Source: Symbiodinium microadriaticum
Lineage: Eukaryota > Sar > Dinophyceae > Suessiales > Symbiodiniaceae
Reading direction: 5' to 3'
Length of the DNA: 64,000 nt
NCBI GenBank assembly: GCA_001939145.1
Contig: LSRX01000794.1
Location: 62,001 to 126,000 of the forward strand
The notes beneath the pieces were generated by a model. The model worked only from the letters and a program-made list of their open reading frames with translations, searched no databases and had not been told where the DNA came from. Shown here in pieces: positions 31,566 through 40,622 of this stretch; positions within the stretch are counted from its first letter, which is position 1; each line of letters starts with the position of its first letter. The position numbers and the translations under genes are program-made.

Positions 31566-31615
31566 CTGCTGCTGCTACTACTACTACTACGACGACGACG
31601 ACGACTACTACTACT
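31405..31615. repeat. ACT trinucleotide repeat containing an ambiguous base
   Basis: Two nearly identical blocks (about 31405-31494 and 31497-31590) each contain ACT units, ACGACGACAACAACAACT and CTCCTGCTGCTG. They are separated by a single N at 31495. The duplication is probably an assembly artefact. Confidence 0.85.
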
Positions 31616-31766
31616 ACTTCAGCCACTTTTGCACAGCTTATACGAGGATCCACTCTTGCTTGCGCATTTGTTGCGATGCCACAAGCACCGCAAGTGACTG
31701 CATCTCTCGGACTGGCTCGACAGTCGCATCGGCTCGGGGTTTGGAGCTTGGGAGTTCGCTTCGCAG

Positions 31767-31834
31767 GTCATGAACGAGTGGTACTACTCGAATCCGGACC
31801 CTGCCAACCCAACACAGGAGGCCAGACGGATGAT
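31767..31834 (+). CDS. Candidate exon with a good acceptor
   Basis: After GCTTCGCAG the frame reads VMNEWYYSNPDPANPTQEAR then RM. It is clearly protein-like (W, Y, P, N). I do not recognise the family. Confidence 0.6.
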
Positions 31835-32119
31835 AGGGGAAGAGCGCATAGGTTTTGGAGGTAAACAGGTTGCTGAAAATGCCCTTAGTTGTGGATCTAG
31901 GCATTGGCATGGTCTGTGTTTGTTGTTGCTGCACCTTGTGCGTTGTGACGGGGACGCAGCCAGGAGATACACACACACACACTCACAGACTCACACAGAT
32001 TCGTGAGCTATGTTGGGAGAAAATCGCAAGCGCCTGCTACTACCATCGAAGGGATCGCTTTGGTTTTCATCACGGTTGCTTTGTGCTTTCGTCCGGCGCA
32101 CCTAGTCCTCACCTGCCAG

Positions 32120-32160
32120 CACACTTTGGAGAGGTCCGAAACGGAGCTGCGCGACTGCCG
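32120..32160 (+). CDS. Candidate short exon
   Basis: After CACCTGCCAG the frame reads HTLERSETELRDCR. GTTTCG is a possible donor. It is short and supported only by composition and borders. Confidence 0.4.
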
Positions 32161-33144
32161 GTTTCGCGCTCAGTTCGCTGCCTGACGATGAAACATATCA
32201 GCTGCGAGGCCTTTAAGGGCGGATTCACCGGAAATGCCTGGGACGAAGGGAAGCAAGCCTACAAGCACTGCATATCCAGAATCCATCCTAGCTGGGAGTC
32301 TGAGGACATCCGATAAGCCCCAAGGTTTCGAAGAACTCAAAGCCCAAACTTCTGAGTAACTTCTGCTCCAAACCCGATAAACCCCAAACCCTAAATCTCT
32401 GGCCGGCATCCAGTCCTTTTCGCTTCGGCTACGATCGCCAACCACCTTGGCCGCCCACTGAGTTGCAAGTCCGGTGCCACTTCTGGGTAGCTCATAAGAC
32501 AATCCTCAGGATTTAGGCACTTATAGTGGCATTAGAACTGCCAGTGTCTCGCACCCGGGCCGGGTTGATGTGTCAGCCTACAGACTGCAAACTTCCATTT
32601 TCAGCAATCAGCAACAGAGCCCCTTTTCAAAGGCTCCGGGCATGAGAATGGGCTCCGGGCCGATTGGGCGACAACTTCGACGAGGGCTGCCTATAGTCTT
32701 TACGTACGGCGGGGTCGTTGTAGCATCCAGTTCCGCCCATCCCTGGACTGGAGCATCCATGGCGGCCTAATGGACATGTCCGTACGCGTTCTCTTCGAAG
32801 GGGTCCCTCCAGAACCACCCGCTCCGCAAAAGGCCCACAGTGCCAGCGACATTCGACATTTTTGAATTCTTGACCTTCCCGAAATCACTTCTCGCAGTTT
32901 TCCCGCGCATGCCGCAAGTATCAAACCGCCGACTCTTTGCAGCATTTGCCTTGGAATACAGGCAGGAACAGCATTGTGGAACGTTTGCTGTTGTTGTTCG
33001 TACCACAATGCGTATACCACAGTCATGGTTATCTTTTTTCCATCACCAGGTTCACTACGACTACACTTGTATTTGCAGTATGCTCTGTGCTACGAACACG
33101 ACTACGACAGGTGAGCTTCAGATGCTTCTCCTGTGTCCCAGCAG

Positions 33145-33237
33145 CATCGCAGTGTGCATCTCGCCCTGGCCAAGGAGTTCGGTGACGAGATTCACATCAT
33201 CTCCCCGTCCGACTTCTACCTGATAGATACCCAGGGG
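33145..33237 (+). CDS. Candidate exon, unrecognised, well formed
   Basis: After TCCCAGCAG the frame reads HRSVHLALAKEFGDEIHIIS then PSDFYLIDTQG. An alpha-beta pattern (helix, HIIS strand, DFYLID) suggests a globular enzyme domain. I cannot name the family. Confidence 0.6.
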
Positions 33238-33527
33238 ACCGATGCCATGAGATCCACGTGGGAAGGGGGCGGGAAGGGTTTTGCACATTCTACAAATGGA
33301 ACACACAACGCTCCCAAGATGGATTATTGTTGGATGCAGGCTTGCCTGGTCAGTCCCCTGTTCTTTTCCCAACCTCTGACTTATGCAGCGCTTTGCCGGA
33401 CACCGTTTCTAGTTCCGTGTAGACAGGACGAGTCGGCTGTTTAAACCCAGCCGCCCGAATGCACCTTCATATGCAAGGGGAAGGAGTTCATGCCGCGTCC
33501 ACACATACATACATATACACACACACA

Positions 33528-33531
33528 GAAG

Positions 33532-33574
<43 letters not shown>

Positions 33575-33712
33575 CATCCATCCATCCATCCATCCACCCA
33601 CCCATCTATCCCTCCCTCCGTCCGTCCGTCCATCCGTCTGTCCGTCCCTCCTCTCTCCATCCCTCAATCCCTCCATCGCTCCCTCCCTCCATCCATCCAT
33701 GCATGCATCCAT
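33528..33712. repeat. CAT and CATC/CCTC/CCGT microsatellites
   Basis: (ATC)n to about 33574, then (CATC)n, CCTC and CCGT tetranucleotides to about 33712. Confidence 0.95.
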
Positions 33713-34812
33713 CCGCAGCGTGTATGCATGAAATCCGTGTTGAACTCAAACGACACCAGTGGTTAACATCATCAGATTGGGACCGTAGATACGTAGCGAC
33801 GAAAATCGGTAGGAAGAGGAGCTGTATCCATGTGTAGTACCCATGTATGTTCTGTGAATGTAGCTGCTTCACAGCGTACGCAAAAAACCCATTCCAATGA
33901 TCGTGCTAGCACTTTGGACTGTCTTTGCTTTCTTCGGCTTTCCCCCCTAAACCCTCGAGCCGAAACCCTAAACCCTCAACGGTGACCGTGAGGAGATGTC
34001 GGGGCTTTCGCTGGATTGATCCGACTGCAGGTTCCAGAGTATATCGTCACGGAAGCAGTTCTGCTCTTGTAAGTTGTAAGTGTAGGTTAGTAGGCTGGTT
34101 TGCGGGGACTTTTCCGAGAGGGCTGGCGCTACCTCCTTGGGTTTTGAGCTTTCTGAGTCGGCTGGGTGTGTTGGGCTCCGACCTTGGATCTAAACCTGAG
34201 CTAGAGGATTTACGCCTTATAGGTTTAGGGCATGCTGCCGGTGTTGATATTCTGCCAATTTCAGGATAAGCCGGGAACGAAGAGCCAGGGATGGAACCCC
34301 AGAGCGCGCTTCCTAAATCTAAGCTGAAAATTGCTCCCGTAAACCGGTTTGATTGGATTTCGAAGGAAACTCCGTAATTAAGGGCTAGGCTAAGGGTTCT
34401 ATGAGGGTTACTATTGGCCTGCCCGGGTTCTGACACCTCTTGCGCGACCCCACTGTATACGCGTTGACTCGTGCTGCACCTCTATTTCCATCTAAAATCC
34501 TGCATGGGCCAAAAATACAAAGGAACCCTGGATTCGGTACCCTTCAAGGAGCCCTTAAAGCTTAAAGGAGCCCGGTATAGGGTCCAGAGAGAAACCACCC
34601 GGCCATAAGGGAACCCGAGGCCAGCGATCCTCACTGAGCCCCCGAGACCGAAAATCCTGAATCCCTAAAGTCTTAAACTTAAACCCGAAAACCCTGTAGA
34701 AGAGATCGTAGGCTTTAGGGATTTAGGGTAACGGATTTAGGGTAATCTATAGGCCTTAAGGGAAACGATCCGAAGAACTCTAAAGACTCTAGTCACTGCA
34801 GTGAGCTCCTAT

Positions 34813-34886
34813 CCGCATGCCAGTCATCCCGGTGGCTACCTTCACGCCGCTGCCCAACTCCATTATCATGCGGCCTGCTCAGATTT
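34813..34886 (+). CDS. Candidate exon, frame uncertain
   Basis: One frame reads IRMPVIPVATFTPLPNSIIM then RPAQI. Another reads SYPHASHPGGYLHAAAQLHY. TTTAGGGTTTAT follows, as expected after an exon. The frame is unresolved. Confidence 0.4.
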
Positions 34887-34890
34887 AAGT

Positions 34891-34950
34891 TTTAGGGTTT
34901 ATAAGGCCTACTCAGATTTAGGGTTTAGGGTTTGGGGTTTAGGGCCTAGG
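34891..34950 (+). repeat. G-rich telomere-like tract
   Basis: TTTTAGGGTTTATAAGG, then TTTAGGGTTTAGGGTTTGGGG. Confidence 0.85.
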
Positions 34951-35416
34951 GCCTACTCAGATGGGAGAAGGGCCGATAAGAGAGAGTGGGCTTGTAATAG
35001 CGTCCGAAGCTTCAGAGAACTTCATTGCTTCTGATAGGGCCTGTCGTTATGCACCGACGATCAACGGAAAGTTGTGCTTCGAGAACCAGGCCATAGTGTA
35101 CATTTTTACACCAAGCTAAACTCTGCCCCAGGCGTGTGTTCTGACAGCTAGTGATGGTGAAGGCTGCAGAAAGGGGTTCTATAGTCTTAGATAAACGCCA
35201 GAGCCTTGCGATTGTGGTGCTCTACAACTTGCAGGGGCTCAGCTTTTGTGCTTGGACCCGTTAGGCCCTGGCCCCATTCTGCTTGTGAGGCCCTGATCCG
35301 CAAAAAGTGTGTTGATTATACCCCCAACACCCTATCTTACAGTCCCTCCTACATAGTTATACTGAAATATACCGCCTCTCCCAAAAAAACTCACAAATCC
35401 TGTTGAACTTATCCAG

Positions 35417-35509
35417 GTGCCTGTGATGGATCCACGAGAACCCCTGAGCTTCACTGCATTGAGGTGCAATGCATCGGCCATCGCGATCTACATCCGAGAA
35501 CCTACACCG
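35417..35509 (+). CDS. Candidate exon: beta-rich domain start
   Basis: After CTTATCCAG the frame reads VPVMDPREPLSFTALRCNAS, then AIAIYIREPTP, followed by GTGGAG. The pattern P-L-x-F-T-A-L-x-x-x-A-S-x-x-x-I resembles the first strands of immunoglobulin-like or fibronectin-like repeats. Identity is not established. A G-rich tract follows at about 35535. Confidence 0.6.
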
Positions 35510-35783
35510 GTGGAGCGAGACGGGGGCTCAGCTGTCCCCGGGGTTTTGGAGTTTGAGGTTTAGGGCTCTTGCGGCTTTTTTCATCTCTACAGCTTCACAT
35601 GGGGCAGGGATGCGGGGTTGGTTCTAAAGTCACTGGCAGCTTGCTTAGGGGTCCCTAAAAGAGAAAGGATCGTTTATATCAGGGGCTCCTTGTACAAAAA
35701 ACCGGCTTTCGGCCGAGGATTCGGGTGTCGAGTTGTGTTGAAAGCGTTGGGTGGCGGTGCTGGCGGCTTACCCAGAGGCTTTC

Positions 35784-35839
35784 AGGAATATACCTTAAAT
35801 TATAGTGGCAACCCTAATAAGATTTAAGGTATAATCCTT
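35784..35839. repeat. Small inverted repeat TATACCTTAAA
   Basis: TATACCTTAAATTATA and ATTTAAGGTATAAT lie about 20 bp apart and pair. It may be a remnant of a foldback element. Confidence 0.5.
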
Positions 35840-36295
35840 AATTAAGGGCTTTTGGAGTCTCTGGGTATCTACATCTGAAGCCCTAAACCCTACTGTCAGG
35901 CCAGAAGCTCAGTTCACGGACGTGAGACCTTTCCAAAGCGAATGCATGACCTCAGACTTGTCGTGGCGGGATATGTTTGGGCATGCACTTACTGTACCTA
36001 TACTAGCAAGGGTTTTCTACAACGATCCAAGTGACTGTCGGGACCCTCCGTGTAAAGATGAAGCAGAAATTCCTCCACCTCATTTGTTCGAAGCTGCTTA
36101 GATTAGATGTGAAACGCTGGGCTAAACTCTACACTGTGAACCCTAAGCCGTAACCCTTAGATCGTCAATTCGGATGTTCAGCATTTCAGGTGATTTACAT
36201 AAGAAGCCGGGGTCCAGAAACACGTCTGGTCCACTTACTTGCTGATTAAGGCTTGTAGGCTGTTGAGGGTTTCAGGGTTTTGGGCCTAGGGCTTA

Positions 36296-36375
36296 CTATT
36301 AGTATTATTAGTATAATAATAACAATAATAATTATTATTATTACCATTATCATCCTGATGATTGTTGTTGTTATC
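36296..36375. repeat. AAT/ATT-rich tract
   Basis: ATTATTAGTATAATAATAAC-type low complexity, followed by GTTGTTGTTATC. Confidence 0.85.
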
Positions 36376-36615
36376 TTTGTTATCAGGGTCACTACTGTTA
36401 GTTTATACACCTGCCCTTGACAAGCGGACAACAGTTTTCTGCCGCAGCAGTGGCAATCGTGAAGCCATAGTTGTGTTGAAAAGTGCATACAAGTCCGATA
36501 GTCCGATGGGCATGACTTTCACAGGACATCCCCCCCCCTTCCCCCCACCTTCCCCCACCGATCCCCACCCCTCCGAAAAAAAGGACCCGCGACATCTCGC
36601 GACTTGTGCTATAAG

Positions 36616-36672
36616 GACTACTACATTGAGTTCGGGCTGGACATCTACAACCCGCTGAAGTCCAACTCTCGG
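36616..36672 (+). CDS. Candidate exon, unrecognised
   Basis: After GTGCTATAAG the frame reads DYYIEFGLDIYNPLKSNSR. It is strongly protein-like (Y, F, I, N). The product is unknown. It may form part of the same gene as 35417 and 37131. Confidence 0.55.
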
Positions 36673-36731
36673 TTGAGCAGCGCTGCTTTGCTCCTCTCGG
36701 TGCTTGTTATTGCAGCAGCAAAGGGATGTGG

Positions 36732-36836
36732 GGGGTTTCCGAAAACTAGGGTACCTTACCTTATTTTGGGGTCCTTGTAGGAAGGATCCTACTATTTAGG
36801 GTGCGATATTAGGGTCCCCTATTTTCGGAAACCCCC
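36732..36836. mobile_element. Foldback element, family D
   Basis: GGGGGTTTCCGAAAA (36732-36746) and TTTTCGGAAACCCCC (36822-36836) are perfect arms. The second stem, CTAGGGTACC/AGGGTCCCCTA, is imperfect. The interior carries AAGGATCCTACTATTTAGGG, resembling the families A and B. Confidence 0.8.
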
Positions 36837-37130
36837 AGTCGAATGCTTGAAATGAATAGCCCATGATGACAAAGCCACTTCTTTGCACCTGCGCGCAGGA
36901 CGCCTCCTCTGACAGACAACTTCTGGCAATGTACGGTCTACAGCCCGCGCCTCACGCAGTCGGGATAGTGCTATGCCGCAGTGCTCGTAGCTCAGCAGCA
37001 GCTTTTTCGAAGCTCGGGGATCCTGTACAAAACTCTCAACCCTCACAAGGCTGTCCTGCGACTTATAGACTTATATACATCTAAACACCCTAACACCTTA
37101 CCCTATAAAGACACCCTATAAACTCTCCAG

Positions 37131-37188
37131 TGCAAGGCGCAAACTCGGACGCCAACGGAAATCGCATCATCAAGGCGTCCAAGGCGCC
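37131..37188 (+). CDS. Candidate exon, unrecognised
   Basis: After AACTCTCCAG the frame reads QGANSDANGNRIIKASKAP, followed by GTGGAC. CACCCTAACACCTTACCC lies upstream. Asp/Asn/Gly-rich turns suggest a secreted or calcium-binding loop, which is only a guess. Confidence 0.55.
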
Positions 37189-37319
37189 GTGGACAGTCTT
37201 AGGTGTAAATGTACAGGCCTGGACTACTCCTGAGGGTACCTTCTACCCGCTTACAGATACATACTCTTCCACAGGGTTCCCTATCCATTATATACAGCAA
37301 AAACTCACCAAGACCTAAT

Positions 37320-38285
37320 TAGAATAATGAAGGCCCATTTTAGCAGGGGCTGCTTTCGTAATCTCAGCTGCACGTCTGACTCCTGCTTCAAAGGGCGAGG
37401 GGCTCCAACGGGGGCCAGGCATTCCCGGATTGCAACATCCTTCTTCTTCTGGGACTTAAACCCTTACCCTCAAAGGACTCATATTTTAAGGCTTTTGGGC
37501 CCAATGACCCAAGTATATAAGGCTTTTGGGCTGTTTTGATGCTAAGGGAAACCCTAAACCCTTCACTGCGCTCAAGTTGACGGTGTGTTTTTTTATGCAA
37601 TGTCTCAAGCTTATGCTCTCAGACGATTGCAGCCTGAAGATACAGAAACCTGGAAGAATCAGAACGGGCCCCCGAGAATCAGGCATTGCGACACTTACAC
37701 TTCTGGTTCTGACGCAGGTAGCTCTGTATCTTGGAAGAAGAATCCCAAAGGGTCCAAGTACCAAAATAGTAGCTACTTCGGCCCCAAAAGTATTGCTACA
37801 TTATCACTTGGACGCTTTGGGAATCTCAGATTGCTTGTCATCACCGTTGCGATATGATCGGAGCTCTGCTTGACAAGGCATGGCTTTTCGGGTTTTCTTA
37901 GGGTTGAATTAGGCTTTAGGGTTTAATTAGGGTTTTCTGTCATATAGACCCTCAGCATATCTCGACCAGGAAAACAAAGGATTCTTGGTTGCTGTCAAGT
38001 AGAGCCGAATCAACCCAGCATCCCGAAGACGAAGATTGCACAGAGCTTGAAGCCCCAAAGCCCTAAAGCTCTATAACCGAAAGCCATAAGTCTACACCCA
38101 GACCGTGAGCTTATCATGGTATAACATGGTGCACCATAGCATATGAGAGCAACAGAAAGAACTTAGAGCACATCTACCTTCCACGCTGCATTGCAGCATA
38201 CAGCATATCATAGGGTTTTCTGGTACACTACCATACATTGTGGATCCGACTCTCCTTCAGCACTTTTGCTGCTCCCTAAACCCAA
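37320..38285. other. Spacer without a supported exon
   Basis: Scattered CCCTAAAC and TTTAGGG words (37550, 37915-37935) and no convincing exon. Open frames of up to 115 codons at 37526-37873 show no motif. Confidence 0.4.
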
Positions 38286-38371
38286 AGAGCTTCTCGAGAG
38301 GCTTTCCAAAGCTGGGACATCGTACCTCAGCTCGAGAACTTAGAGGCGCCTCCTGGGACGGGGCGTCGCCA
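38286..38371 (+). CDS. Candidate exon, unrecognised
   Basis: The frame reads EAFQSWDIVPQLENLEAPPG then TGRRQ. CCCTAAACCC precedes it (38275) and GGGTTTAGGGTTTAGG follows it (38373), the canonical flanking pattern. No family recognised. Confidence 0.55.
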
Positions 38372-38679
38372 GGGGTTTAGGGTTTAGGTTCATTCTGGGT
38401 GGGTTTAGTGTTTCAGGGTTCGGGGTCTGGGGTGTAGAGGTTTCACGGCCCTGTAAATGCCTATAAACCCTGAACCCAAAACAATGTGGTCCATTCTGCT
38501 GTGAGCGTTCTGACACCCAAAGGCCTTTAAAAGAAAAAGCTAAACCGTTAAGCCCTATAGGTTTAGGGTTTAGGATTAGGTATTTGATTTTGACTTCCGG
38601 TTCGATGCAACCGGCCCGCCTTCTGGCTACGTTTTTCTGAGCCTTGCTAGTGTTCCTCTCTTCGTTGTATTGCACCTTT

Positions 38680-38768
38680 AAACCCTAAATCTTAAACCCC
38701 TAAACCCCTAAACCCCTAAACCCCTAAACCCTAAACCCCCAAAACCCCTAAACCCCTAAACCCTACAT
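38680..38768. repeat. CCCTAAA tract
   Basis: CCCTAAACCCCTAAACCC units, immediately upstream of the next candidate exon. Confidence 0.9.
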
Positions 38769-38771
38769 CTT

Positions 38772-38828
38772 CGATTGTTTACTGAGGCTCTTCGCTTGAA
38801 CAGCGAGACAGTCAACCCCAACGCAGTG
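38772..38828 (+). CDS. Candidate exon, unrecognised
   Basis: The frame reads RLFTEALRLNSETVNPNAVF. A helix followed by a polar loop. The C-rich tract directly upstream is typical. Confidence 0.45.
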
Positions 38829-38913
38829 TTTCCCCAGAGGGACCTTCGCCCTAAACCCCGAGCCCCCCAAAAAGCAATCCAGTTTTGCCCGAAACCCTAC
38901 GCCCTATCTTATG

Positions 38914-38965
38914 TTAGGGTTTAGGGTTTAGGGTTTATGCCCTAAACCCTAAACCCTAAACCCTG
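38914..38965. repeat. Head-to-head telomere-like junction
   Basis: Three TTTAGGG units are followed within two bases by CCCTAAA units (TTTAGGGTTTATGCCCTAAA). This is the inverted orientation seen at telomere-to-telomere fusions. It can also be explained as an intron whose G-rich and C-rich ends have nearly met. Confidence 0.85.
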
Positions 38966-39124
38966 AAGAACCTACCTTATGAGTGTTCCTCATGATGCTT
39001 TCTTTATGTCTGTCCTCGAAATGTAGGGTTAGGGTGGGGTTAAGGTAAACTCCGAGCCATAAAGCGCCAAAAAACGACCCCAAGTCTGTGAAGCAGAATA
39101 CCAATAGTAACCATTAGTGCCATG

Positions 39125-39151
39125 TGCAGGCACATGACCATATGCACACAA
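39125..39151 (+). repeat. Element repeat A1
   Basis: TGCAGGCACATGACCATATG then CACACAA. It matches A2 (40201-40227) with one mismatch. The similarity resumes after the spliced-leader relic (TGCCTGGTTTGTTCAT versus TGTCTGGTTTTTTCAT). Confidence 0.9.
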
Positions 39152-39173
39152 CCGTGTGCCATTTTGGATCAAG
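39152..39173 (+). other. Relic of the dinoflagellate spliced leader
   Basis: Bases 39152-39173 read CCGT, GT, GCCATTTTGG, A, TCAAG. The conserved dinoflagellate leader is CCGTAGCCATTTTGGCTCAAG. The match is complete except for A to GT after CCGT and C to A in GGCTC. Relative to A2 these 22 bp are an exact insertion. Genomic leader relics are known to mark retroposed trans-spliced mRNAs in dinoflagellates. Confidence 0.85.
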
Positions 39174-39939
39174 TGCCTGGTTTGTTCATGCTTCCTCAGT
39201 GCGACAGTCGTGGCTCATACCTTTGACTTTGATGGTCTGGAGGCCTCTGAGAGAGCTCGCTCTCAGGGGGATGAAGTGCCGCGCGAGGCTATGGCAGCCT
39301 TGCAGACGTTGCTTCAGTCTCGGGACCAGGTTCTTCAGGAAGCTCTTTCAGGAGTGGGTGTTCGAGACCAAGCTCGCCTTCGCTTTCTTCTTGGTCGACT
39401 GCAGCTGCGGCGGGACTCGCAGGAGCTGGACTACGCTGCCCCAGCTTACCCCTTTGGGCTCTCAGTCTGGTAGTCGCGTGTCTCGTGCAGTCGACGCGTT
39501 TGTGCAGGTGGAACAGGCTACTGTGTCCGAGCTTGGCGTTGAGTCTGATGCGGCTTCGTTTTCTAGTCAGGAGGCTCAAACCACCAACCAAGCACAGGTC
39601 ATGGAGCACTTGGTGAGCCTTGCGCCGCCAGGGCAACCGAAGATGACCTTCACCACAGTGGTGCAGAAAGCTCCACCCCAGCCCGAGACTGCCGCTGGTC
39701 AGGGCACCTTTCAAGGACAGCTGGCGCCTCTCTCCAAGTCGGTGGCCGGCAAAGGTGGTGCTTCGCGGACAAGTTCGACGACTCAGGAACATCAGGACAG
39801 CTTTCAGGACAACGCTCCGGTTGCCAAGGCTGCTACTTTTCAGACCAGTTCTGTTCCTCAGGAGCCAATCCAGGACAGCGCGCAGGACAACCCCCCCGTG
39901 GTTCAGGACGGCTGTGTCAGGCCAACAGGACTGAAGTAG
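39174..39939 (+). pseudogene. Gag-like / N-terminal frame of the element, frameshifted
   Basis: The first part, in one frame from about 39210 to 39473, reads VVAHTFDFDGLEASERARSQ and continues through a helical segment that includes ALQTLLQSRD and RFLLGRLQLRR. I recall similar N-terminal proteins in dinoflagellate recombinase elements, without a database check. The likely continuation is in the next frame (about 39420-39939), rich in Gln, Ala and Ser with repeated QDS/QDN motifs, ending at a TAG. A frameshift is therefore needed between 39400 and 39470, which suggests decay or programmed frameshifting. No zinc knuckle is seen. Confidence 0.55.
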
Positions 39940-39990
39940 ACGACGGGCTGATATGCCAGTTGGCCCTGTCAGCCACAGGAATTTGAAGTG

Positions 39991-40194
39991 GGGCCGTGCG
40001 TGTCTGCCAGGCCCACCGGTCCGTTTCGTCTCTTTTGACAGGAACTGCAGGTAGGCTGGCGGCCTTGCTGCCAGTCGGCCTATCGAGGCGGACAGGACTC
40101 ACAGGATCGTCAGGCTTGTCCCCTCGTTAAAAGAAGGACGTGTTGCTGCACTGCATTACTGCATGACTTTACCGTAAACGGTTGCTGCATATGT
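39991..40194 (+). repeat. Element repeat B1
   Basis: A ~204-bp direct repeat of 42078-42283. It starts GGGGCCGTGCGTGTCTGCCA and ends AACGGTTGCTGCATATGT. A few substitutions and small indels separate the copies. Open minus-strand frames shared by both copies are a consequence of the repeat. Confidence 0.9.
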
Positions 40195-40200
40195 TCCTTG

Positions 40201-40227
40201 TGCGGGCACATGACCATATGCACACAA
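40201..40227 (+). repeat. Element repeat A2
   Basis: TGCGGGCACATGACCATATG then CACACAA, adjacent to B1 with a 6-bp spacer. It lacks the 22-bp spliced-leader relic that follows A1. Confidence 0.9.
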
Positions 40228-40622
40228 TGTCTGGTTTTTTCATCCCTCCCTCCGCGCCCTTAGGGACATTGACCCGCTTTGGGATTTAGGTCTTGGCTTC
40301 GGCCCTGTGAGGCATAGCAGGGACGCTTGAGCTGCCTTGGAAGAGCGGACCTTTCGCGTTTCTGAACAGGAACCCAAGGACGGAGTTGCAAACCCTTCAG
40401 GGCTCCTTGCTTGCTGTACCGCCACATGGCCCATAGTGGTCGCTGACAACACAGAACAGGTGGTCAGTCGCCCGAGTGTGCCTCAGCTGCGCGTGTGCAG
40501 CACAGCAGGGATGGCAGGTGTCGCGAGCTAGAGAAGAGCGGCAGTCAGCGCTCAGCAAGTGGAGTGCCTTGATAAGGTGCTGCCCTAATCTTTGTGGCAG
40601 CTCTGTGGCGGCTCAGGTGTGA
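40228..40622. other. Leader region upstream of the recombinase frame
   Basis: No supported gene. A short open frame at 40337-40531 has no recognisable motif. It is probably part of the element. Confidence 0.4.

Noticed and set aside
33500-33720. Poly-His / HPSIHPPTH-like frames
   Set aside because: They come from CAT and CATC microsatellites.
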